A DNA stretch of 44,114 bases from contig JAWQFJ010006264.1 of NCBI GenBank assembly GCA_034096865.1, positions 1 through 44,114 on the forward strand, given 5' to 3'. The position numbers and the translations under genes are program-made. Below, piece by piece: positions 35,898 through 44,114 of the stretch. Each line of letters opens with the position of its first letter. The first letter of the stretch is position 1. The DNA is from Theodoxus fluviatilis. Lineage: Eukaryota > Mollusca > Gastropoda > Cycloneritida > Neritidae. A model generated the notes under the pieces. The model made no database searches, was not told the origin of the DNA, and was given only the letters and a program-made list of their open reading frames with translations.

Positions 35898-36878
35898 TTG
35901 AACGTGAAAAAGAATGCAGCATGACCCGACAGAAATATCATGGCTGGAGTGATTAAGTGAGGTAGTGGACGGAGGCGATGAAGTTGGGACGAGTGTGACA
36001 GTAAGAGGTGAAGATGTTGTTTTATAAAACAAAATCATCAATATCTGAATCTTTAATTAAAATTCATTGTGCCACTTAATTAATCTTTTACAGGACTGGA
36101 TTACATGACGAAAGGAAGTTACGGCGAAGCCGAGCGGTGGATAGTGAGGAAAATAAGGGGACGGGGACAAGGGCAAGGCTGGGGAGACTGAGGACGCTGA
36201 GTTGCTGGAGGTAAACTGGGAATGAGCATGGGGAGGGTGGTGCGAAATGAGATGGTCAGCAGAGACTGGGGTCGGGGACTTCGATCCATCAAGGTGACAA
36301 ATGTTCTTTGTCCATCCTCTAGATTCCAGTCCCAGGACGCCAATTGCTCACGGCATGTCCTCGCTTTTTGATGGGCGTCTTCTGCGCAAGCATGATTCAC
36401 TGCTTCACCCGGCCCTCTTAGTTCTGGGCGGTCTCCTGGGCCGTTTCGAAACCAAGGCAGGTCTCCTTCCTATTGATCACCAGGCCACACACTCCTCCTG
36501 CTTCCTTTCGCACTAACGCACTGTACGCAGTCCTTTTTGCTGAATCATTGAATTCTTGCCCCATCCAATTTCATGTGTCTGCGGAGGCAGCAGAAAAAAA
36601 TCCGAATGAAAAAAAGGATGACATGCAGGTAATAGGATTGCGTCAAATCACTAACGAGTTTGACCAAAGCGACGGGTTTTCCATTGGTCGATACGGTGTT
36701 TCGAGCATGTAGTCTTGGCTCGAAGAAAACCACATCCCAAATTTCTATTAAAATAGTCAGTTCTTTTACTGCAGAAAGGCACTGCAGTAATTCATTAGGC
36801 ACTCAGCCTTTTGTATTTAAGGACGATTTTTGGTTTTGGTTAGGACTCCGTCAACCATATACGATGAATGGATCGGTC
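35898..36878. other. Unique sequence, no supported gene
   Basis: AT-rich around 36010-36090, otherwise ordinary. Several 70-90-codon frames without support. Confidence 0.5.
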
Positions 36879-37365
36879 CATTTCGGTGACCAAAATGTCT
36901 ATTAAATGATGAATCACAACAATGCATGGCCAATTTTATCAGTTCAGGAAGAGGAAATATGGGGGTCGATGGGTAGTTAAAAAAACTTTTTTTTAATACT
37001 AAAATTCAAAGGTGATTTTGTTTAATCTAGGTCTGGCTGTCTTTAATTTGTTCAGATAATTCCCATTTGTGAACAAAATAATGAAATATAAGCTAACTAT
37101 GTTGATTTTTAGCACATTCTGGTCATCGAAATGGAGGTCAAAATGGCGGCGCCCTCATCGAAATGGACCGAAATGGCGATGGCATGTCTGTGTTTCAAAA
37201 TGTTGCTGTTTCTAACGTAATTTGGTCAAATATAGTTCTGGTTTAATTAGAATAGCTTAAATATATCATATTCAAGAAGGGGATAATGATATATATGCAT
37301 TTCTAAGCCATTTCAAAGACATTAACCTCGTTAGCGCCATGAGCGGCATGAGCGCCATTTCGGTA
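36879..37365. repeat. Cluster of CGAAATGG/CCATTTCGG motifs
   Basis: TCATCGAAATGGA occurs at 37123 and again at 37156, a 33-bp step, each followed by an AAATGGCG word. The inverted form CCATTTCGGTGACCAAAATG occurs at 36879-36898, and CCATTTCGGT again near 37356. AAAATGGCGGC at 37140 fits the YY1-type consensus. The cluster may be an old repeat or a regulatory module. Confidence 0.5.
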
Positions 37366-37470
37366 AATAGCTTGACCCCCAGTACCACTACAAAATGCCA
37401 CTTCAACGGTAGTACCTCTCCCTCAGCACATTAGCAATAGTCTACCACCATTGCAAAATGTTTGGACGCT

Positions 37471-37570
37471 CCGAATAAGAAATCTGAGAACGAGCCAAGT
37501 GAGACAGTAGTCGTTATTCCCCGAATAAGAAATCTGAGAACGAGCCAAGTGAGACAGTAGTCGTTATTCC
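37471..37570. repeat. Exact 50-bp tandem duplication
   Basis: The 50 bases from 37471 (CCGAATAAGAAATCTGAG...) to 37520 (...TCGTTATTCC) are repeated without a mismatch at 37521-37570. This is a recent duplication in otherwise unique DNA, or an assembly artefact. Confidence 0.98.
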
Positions 37571-38930
37571 ACACTGCTCAAAGTACTCGTGTTCGAGCAG
37601 AATTCAATAAGGTATCTTGGCGGCGTCGTCATCTTACAAAGCCGCCATGCAGAGTTCCTGTGAGTGTCACCAAGCTGCTGAAGCCAGAGACAAGAGGATG
37701 AGAAGAAAGGTCAATGGCGGGAAGCCACTACACGTTGACGGCCCTAGGTCAACGTGACAGAGAAGAGCTGAGAGCCACACGAACAGTGGAAAAAGACTGG
37801 CGTTTCCGGCTTCATTGACGATGACAACGTCTGGACAGTGTCTGAGAAAGGTCAAGTCTCGATGAAGTAAATTTTCCCCAAGGAGAGACAGCGGCGAGTG
37901 AACTAGCGTTGGATTAGGTTGGACTTGTTGGGTTGGGAGATGGTTGGTTGGAGTGGAATGAGACAGGGTTGGTGGCAATGGGGCAAAGTTGAATGGAAAT
38001 CAGTGCCTAGTTAACAACGGCGCCGTAGTTTTCTGTTCAATCAGGGAGGATACGTGTTGTAACTTTGGCTAGGGAGTCAGCACTGTTTGCCTCCATAGGG
38101 ACGACTTTGCATTAGGAAACATAAGAATTGTGTTTTGCGTTCACTTCATGGACGAGCGAATTCTTGTCTGTTGATAACAGCTGTGATGATCTCCAGTCCA
38201 CTCCGATCTATACCTTTGTCGATCTACATTAGTTCTTTCAACCTTATCGTTATACCCTACATTTCATTCTCTGCACGAGTATAATTGAGGTTCGAAAGTT
38301 CTTTAATGTTACTCTTATAAATGCAAGCATAGGCCTTATTATTGCTGGGGAGAGTAGCCTCGACTATTTGCATTTCTCTGCAAACACAAAAACCTTCATT
38401 TTGACATCCAACCAACTCTCTCTGCACTCATCTTCCAGTGGTCCATTTCTAGAGGGAAAATGGTGTCAATACAGTCACGTATCGCCCATGTTTGGGTCTC
38501 CAACGGCTTTACACTTCACCCACCGATCACTGTGACGCTTGATCAACCCCATTCTGTGAACCCGAGTCAGTATTGACTCTGGCATAGTTCGCAATGAATG
38601 CGTAATAGACTTGACCCTTCGCATTACAGCATTGCGCCAAAATTAGTTCGATCTGATACTATTTTGCTCTCCATTTTTTACAGAAATCATTCAGATGTCA
38701 AACCTTGTTTCCATTTCAACGCAAACATGTTATTTTATCGAATAAACGCTTGTTTATTGTTTATTGTTTATTGCCTCAACAGGAGTAAGTTATGAGTTTT
38801 GTGCGAAATAGTCTTAGATCTACTTTAACGGCGTATGTCAGGGAGCAGATCGGCTATCGCACAAGCCTCTGGTGTGACCTCCATTTGCATAAATTAGACG
38901 TAAACCTTCCAGCAAGTGATGTCAACTGAG
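37571..38930. other. Unique sequence, no supported gene
   Basis: Contains a short GTTTATT triplet repeat (about 38752-38772) and an octamer-like ATTTGCAT at 38883-38890. No supported coding frame. Confidence 0.5.
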
Positions 38931-38965
38931 CTAGAGATACTTTCGCCGGTAGGCGAAATCTCTAG
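38931..38965. repeat. Small bulged hairpin
   Basis: CTAGAGA and TTTCGCC on the left pair with GGCGAAA and TCTCTAG on the right around a GGTA loop. The only irregularity is a three-base bulge (TAC) on the left, giving a 14-bp stem. It lies 40 bp after the octamer-like ATTTGCAT. Function unknown. Confidence 0.75.
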
Positions 38966-39261
38966 TGAACTAGAATAGATCAACCCTTCCCTGGCTTCTG
39001 ACGACAAGCACAGTGACAGACAGATAATGGGACGCACACAATCAGGGACCATCTCCACTCCCTGGGGAGTATTTCAACCCGATGCTGACTCATGGCCGCA
39101 TACAAGGATCCGATCGAGCACTGAGAGTGCTAGCACCCGGTTTTAATACTGAGTGGAGATAAAGAGTGCGAGTTAACACCTTGCTTAGTGGATGAAACTC
39201 TAGGATCAGTGAAGCTTCAGTGGACGAGAACTTTAACACTGGCTTTGAGCGCCCCCGCTGC

Positions 39262-39612
39262 CGATGACTACCGCCTTCCATTACTTTCCTTATGAAAACC
39301 TTACTTCTGCCAGACAGCCCCCTCAAAAAGTCCACCAGACTTCTTCAGGCGGGGCAAGGTCGCTTTCCTGAGTTATTACAAAGCTGTACACTTGCATCAT
39401 GTCGCCCGGGCAAGACAACGAGGAGGGAGTAAGAGTATTAGCTACCAATGGCTATCTCATTCCATTGCTCTCCTTACGAAAACCCTACCACTGCCACACA
39501 GTCGCGCAAAAAGTCAGATGATGTTTTTCTTCGGTCAGAGCAAGGTAGCTTTAATGAGTTATTACGAAGCTGTACCCTTCCATCATTTTGCGCAGGCAAG
39601 ACAACGAGGGGA
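39262..39612. repeat. Diverged tandem duplication, period about 185 bp
   Basis: TTCCATTACTTTCCTTATGA at 39276 matches TTCCATTGCTCTCCTTACGA at 39460, and GAGTTATTACAAAGCTGTAC at 39370 matches GAGTTATTACGAAGCTGTAC at 39556. Each copy also contains an AAAAAGTC word and ends with GGCAAGACAACGAGG. The offset drifts from 184 to 186, so small indels separate the copies. The + frame at 39392-39784 runs through the duplication and shows the same repeat (ARQRG twice). Confidence 0.85.
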
Positions 39613-40014
39613 GAGTAGGATAAATATATGTCATCAAGGTACGAGACTGGGCCACAAAAACAACCCTGACGACAGTTTCTGTCTCTTACCCTCGTCTGCA
39701 TTCGAACAAGAGTCCTACAAATACATGGAAGCTGCTTCATCTCTGACGCATGTTAGGTTGCTGGGCAACGGGTCGTGTTCGTAACATACTCCTAGAACGT
39801 AGTCTGACATTTGAAGTTACAAGTGACTAATTATCCAGCCAGAGACAAAGAAGAATGGACAAATAGAAAGAATATATCAACAGACAGAGAGAGGTATTAC
39901 TCAGTAGACCAATAGACAGACACAAGGACACAACGATGAATAGACGAACAGATAGAGAAGATGCAAATAAACTTATACAAAGCATGCTCACTACCACTAT
40001 TATTACTATTATTA

Positions 40015-40113
40015 TTTGTGTGTGTTGCACTTTTCTCTCAAGAGTGCATCCATGCGTGGATGTTTGCGGCACGCATGGATGCACTCTTGAGAGAAAAGTG
40101 CAACACACACAAA
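40015..40113. repeat. Perfect foldback: 44-bp arms, 11-base loop
   Basis: The left arm 40015-40058 is the exact reverse complement of the right arm 40070-40113, with an 11-base spacer 40059-40069. Arms begin TTTGTGTGTGTTGCAC and continue through CTCTCAAGAGTGCATCC. Pairing stops at 40014/40114. A transcript from either strand would form a long perfect hairpin. This is either a recent foldback (template-switch) event or an assembly artefact. Confidence 0.98.
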
Positions 40114-40872
40114 GAGCGTACTCTAATACTCTGGAGTAATGATCCGCACGAAAAATAAGTATAATATAATCACATCGTCTCAAATTAACCGCAAGAAGTA
40201 CAGTTGTAGTCTTTAAAATCTCGTTGAACCTAATATTTTTTTTCAGTTATTGCCCTCATATGATTTTGAAACACTTGGCAATGACTTTGTGATGACAAAT
40301 ATGTACAAACCAATGCCATTGTTGCGATCTTAGTGTCCCTAGTATGGGTAGTGCAAATCGCGATATTTTTGCTGTTGTAAAAAGTCGCAAGAGGAACTTA
40401 ATTTCCGGCTGGAGATGGCTAGGAGGCTTGACGAACGGGAAACGAGATGGAATCGCAGAGAGAACCAGTGGCCTCGTAGAAGCCATTACTGGAGAATAAA
40501 AACTCGGTAAATACAGCCTGATTAGGTCGTTTACAGCGGAGTTCTTGAAATCCCCACGAAAAGATTCTCACTCAACGCTGTGCTCTTCGAGGAATAAGGG
40601 GCCAAAGAAACTTTTCTTCCGGACGTAATCGAGCAAGCCTTTTTTCGCCCCTGATGACGACACAGGGTTCGGTGCACTGTTAGAGACGGAGATTGTAATC
40701 TTGCCTCTTGTTTACAGTGTGTTACTGGTAGTTCAATCTTCTTTCCTCGCTTAGGAGTCTACTTCACTCTTCGTCTCCAAGGCATCCCCTCCTCTTCTTC
40801 CAATATTTACTCAGTACGATTTTCGAGCGATCCTCACATGACAATCACCATTAATAGCCTCGCAGGTCTGAG
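40114..40872. other. Unique sequence with a possible short exon
   Basis: An acceptor-like TTTTTTTTCAG ending at 40246 is followed by a 28-codon frame ending in TAG 40331-40333. It is too short to support on its own. Confidence 0.4.
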
Positions 40873-41162
40873 CTTTGGAAAAGGTCGAGAGCCGATTGGA
40901 CCTTCTCTCATCCAGTTCAGATCTGCCTTCAGCAGCAAATCCCCGTCTTAAAGCCGATTGGCTGAACTCATCTGACAAAGAAGTCTGGAAAGAAGATAAC
41001 GGGTGTCCCCGTTTGTCTCCGCTGCTGACAGGTACAGCCCTGCTGTCACCGTCAGTGGCCTCTTATCTGCGCGCCTTGATTTCTGATGTTCCGACCAAAG
41101 AACCCGGAAGAAAGCCTGAGCATCAACAAGCTGACGTAAATACATTGATGAGCAACGCTTGA
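40873..41162 (+). CDS. Possible exon, Ser/Leu-rich unknown peptide
   Basis: A + strand frame of about 95 codons runs to TGA at 41160-41162. It has no ATG near its start (the first codon is TTG), so it would have to be an internal or terminal exon. The nearest acceptor, CCTCGCAG ending at 40865, places an in-frame TGA at 40869; a weaker GAG acceptor at 40872 would avoid it. A GTAAAT donor-like site occurs near 41136. The peptide (ESRLDLLSSSSDLPSAANPR, then charged and Pro-rich) looks protein-like but matches no family I know. Weak candidate. Confidence 0.15.
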
Positions 41163-42906
41163 CGACGAAGTAAAAAAATCGGTGGCTACAAAGTTATTGA
41201 AAGATTTCATTAACTTGCTTCGTGATTGAGAACGAACAGAATTTCTTTCTTGGTAGAAGATAATAGAAAGAGCGTGGTTACATAGAAAATGACGGAAATG
41301 TTTTACGCTTTCCTCGGAAAGGGGAAAAAAAAGTAGAAAATTACGCATAAGCCAAAATAGCTGATTGGTGCATAATAATGTGGAAAATGGCGACTGTGCT
41401 TCTTTCAATATATTTACTGCTGAAACAACAATACTTGTAGTTGTTGTTGCCGGTATTTTGTGCTGCTGTTGACAATTTTGCAAGACATATGATGCAGGAA
41501 AGCCGAAGTAAAAGCACAGAGCAATGTTCCATTTTGTGGTTTCTTGACATCGGATTTAACCTGCAAGCTTATGTCCACTGTCACAATGTTTTGTTTACCC
41601 TTAAGAGTATGCCGCTTTTAAAAACGTTTTCATACGCTTTTTCTATGTGATTGTTCTTTCCATGCGGTGTGATGAGAACTTAAAAGACCACATAACTATA
41701 ACTGGATATGAAGGGACTATGAGAGCTTATGGATACAAAAATATGCTGCATATGTGGTTTGAGCTCAAAATGTGTTTCTAGCATTTTGACGGCACATGAC
41801 TTCCAAAACTGTCTTCATCGTTGGGTTGCAGCTGGTATGTTGGCCTCTAGGCTCACATATATTCGTTGAAGAGGTTGCACAGCCACCTGATCCTCTGTAG
41901 GAGATTATGACCTCGGGTGTTTCAATTATGCCAACAGTTTGTAGGGTGGTGTACCATGTGTCTTAATTTAACTGTCTTCGAACGGCGTCTCCCGGTCGTA
42001 TGGGGTCGCATGCCCTTTCGTAGCAAGGTGCTGAGGACCTTGGACATCCTTGTTCTGGCACTGAAAAACATGACCTGTCCACCGTATCAAGTTGGTACAG
42101 ATTCTGGAATAGTCCAACAAGTCACGAAGCTATGTCGCTGAATACAGATCAAAACGAAATCCCCAAGACGAAGCAGTCAGCTGTCTTCCACCATCATGAG
42201 CACATGAGATTGCTCAGCCCCCCTAGATTGATGTAGAGGAGGTTACCACGATACTTTCGTGTGGACTTCATCAGTTTTTAGTTCTGGTAAGTTTGCTAAA
42301 TGCAACAAATAAGGCACACGAGAAAGATGCGCAAGAGGCAAAAGGGCATTCCATTCGCGGTTGATCCCTGCTGATCGCCTTTTCCAAACGATAATGTGCG
42401 CTGAGTGTGGTTGACGGTTTTTCTCTTTGTGCATAGTTAATCATCTGGAGAACAAGTGTATTTAGGATGTTTGAGCATTAATGTTCTCATTTATTTGTTG
42501 ATACTTATCCTCCACTTTCATAATGTCGTGATTTTATTCGTTTGTGTTATTTCTAACGAGTGTACGAAGTCGGTCAAAGACAGATGTTTAAATGAGATAA
42601 CATCTTGTGCGTGTTTATATATCTCTACGTAAATGTTTTGTTGGTTCTGCCCTTTCTGCCCGCCAACTGTCCCAGTGGATGCTCGCGCCACACAGAATGT
42701 TGTGGCTTGTGGTGGGTGTGGCCAGACATGTCGTGCCAAGATCACGTGGTCAGGCTTGGCGGAGAAGCAGTCAGGCTAGGTGTTGCCTGGGTGACGCTCA
42801 TGCCATGACAAATGATGTTGTGCCCTCCCAGTACTAGCACTCCGCAATGCCATTCGAGGTTGATATCAGCCGCACCTGAACTATACTGCTATGACTCTCG
42901 CTGCAC
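41163..42906. other. Unique sequence, no supported gene
   Basis: AT-rich to about 41800, then mixed. Small frames (41917-42141, and 42605-42808 with a CPSGCSRHTECC stretch) have no supporting signals. Confidence 0.5.
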
Positions 42907-44114
42907 CATCAATTCCGGCCCCATCAATTCCGGCCCCATCAATTCCGGCCCCATCAAGTCCGGCCCCATCAATTCCGGCCCCATCAATTCCGGTCCCATC
43001 AATTCCGGCCCCATCACTTCCGGTCGCATCAATTCCGGTCCCATCAATTCCGGTCCCATCAATTCCGGTCCCATCAATTCCGGCCCCATCAATTCCGGCC
43101 CCATCAATTCCGGCCCCATCAATTCCAGCCCCATCAATTCCGGCCCCATCAATTCCGGCCTCATCAATTCCGGCCCCATCAATTCCGACCCCATCAATTC
43201 CGGAACCATCAATTCCGGCCCCATCAATTCCGGAACCATCAATTCCGGCCCCATCAATTCCGGCCCCATCAATTCCGGCCCCATCAATTCCCGCCCCATC
43301 AATTCCGGTTCCATCAATTCCGGAACCATCAATTCCGGCCCCATCAATTCCAGCCCCATCAATTCCCGCCCCATCAATTCCCGCCCCATCAATTCCGGCC
43401 CCATCAATTCCGGCCCCATCAATTCCGGCCCCATCAATTCCGGTCCCATCAATTCCGGTCCCATCAATTCCGGTCCCATCAATTCCGGTCCCATCAATTC
43501 CGGCCCCATCAATTCCGGCCCCATCAATTCCGGCCCCATCAATTCCGGCCCCATCAATTCCGGCCCCATCAATTCCGGCCCCAGCAATTCCGGCCCCATC
43601 AATTCCGGCCCCATCAATTCCGGCCCCATCAATTCCGGCCCCATCAATTCCGGCCCCATCAATTCCGGCCCCATCAATTCCAGCCCCATCAATTCCGGCC
43701 CCATCAATTCCGGCCCCATCAATTCCGGCCCCATCAATTCCGGCCCCATCAATTCCGGCCCCATCAATTCCGGCCCCATCAATTCCGGACCCATCAATTC
43801 CGGCCCCATCAATTCCGGCCCCATCAATTCCGGCCCCATCAATTCCGGCCCCATCAATTCCGGCCCCATCAATTCCGGCCCCATCAATTCCGGCCCCATC
43901 AATTCCGGAACCATCAATTCCGGCCCCATCAATTCCGGCCCATCAATTCCGGCCCCATCAATTCCGGCCCCATCAATTCCGGCCCCATCAATTCCGGCCC
44001 CATCAATTCCGGCCCCATCAATTCCGGTCCCATCAATTCCGGTCCCATCAATTCCGGTCCCATCAATTCCGGTCCCATCAATTCCGGTCCCATCAATTCC
44101 GGCCCATCAATTCC
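42907..44114. repeat. 15-bp minisatellite, unit CATCAATTCCGGCCC
   Basis: By hand, 78 units of 15 bp and 2 units of 14 bp (one C missing, near 43938 and 44101), then a partial unit at the window edge. Frequent variants change the last bases: CCGGTCCC, CCGGAACC, CCAGCCCC and CCCGCCCC; some form runs, e.g. CCGGTCCC at 43441-43500 and 44026-44095. Because 15 is a multiple of three, most frames stay open; the - strand MGPEL repeat (43932-42889) ends soon after leaving the array. The right end lies outside the window. Confidence 0.98.

Noticed and set aside
40247..40333. 28-codon terminal-exon-like frame after a T-rich acceptor
   Set aside because: Too short to distinguish from chance; no upstream exon in sight.
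42605..42808. CPSGCSRHTECC-containing frame as a small disulfide peptide
   Set aside because: No signal peptide or supported start, and the cysteine pattern matches no family I can name.
42889..43932. 347-residue minus-strand MGPEL repeat protein
   Set aside because: It starts and nearly ends inside the 15-bp array. A 15-bp stop-free unit keeps the frame open automatically, and many variants change the amino acid. Kept only as a repeat.

Overview
The window looks like a stretch of animal (metazoan) nuclear DNA, and a mollusc, perhaps a gastropod, is my best guess. The reasons are: no dense collinear genes; one autonomous LINE-type (non-LTR) retrotransposon ending in an AATAAA plus (TTCG)n tail; a very high load of CA/GT, CT, GAGT, GACA and trinucleotide microsatellites; and eukaryotic splice and poly(A) signals around a few short open frames. 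The animal call rests on the LINE and the repeat style. The mollusc call is weak inference. I see no bacterial operon, phage, CRISPR array, rRNA or tRNA.

Layout. Positions 1-12684 are one uninterrupted minisatellite with unit GA(CA)nGCAGTTT: mostly n=2 (13 bp), scattered n=1 (11 bp), and a closing block of nine n=3 units (15 bp). My hand tally is 980 units. Positions 12685-20570 are mostly unique DNA with a CA/CG tract (13974-14290), two candidate exon groups (14511-15344 and 17437-17711), a perfect (GAGT)45 array with GT and GATG tracts (18375-18948), and a promoter-like dispersed repeat (18961-19116). Positions 20571-24596 hold a CT tract, then a LINE (20856-24354) whose endonuclease-reverse transcriptase frame is broken by a single missing base, then more CT tracts. 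Positions 24597-31380 hold a candidate two-exon gene end (25108-25795), a four-unit diverged tandem repeat (27.6-28.0 kb), a second (TTCG)n-type retroelement tail, a second copy of the promoter-like repeat, and several microsatellites. Positions 31380-33830 are a degenerate purine-rich repeat family containing GA and GACA tracts. Positions 33840-42905 are unique DNA with small structures: an exact 50-bp tandem duplication, a 185-bp diverged duplication, and a perfect 44-bp-arm foldback. Positions 42907-44114 are a second minisatellite with a 15-bp unit (80 complete units).

The only confidently identified protein-coding unit is the LINE. The remaining candidate exons are all on the + strand and rest only on an open frame plus splice-site and phase agreement; I recognise none of their products. 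The very long open frames in the two minisatellites are arithmetic consequences of stop-free repeat units and are not evidence of genes. I found no convincing new multi-gene system. The features most worth a second look are the CA-slippage minisatellite with its right-edge gradient, the nearly intact LINE set among CT tracts, the perfect foldback, and the paired promoter-like repeats.
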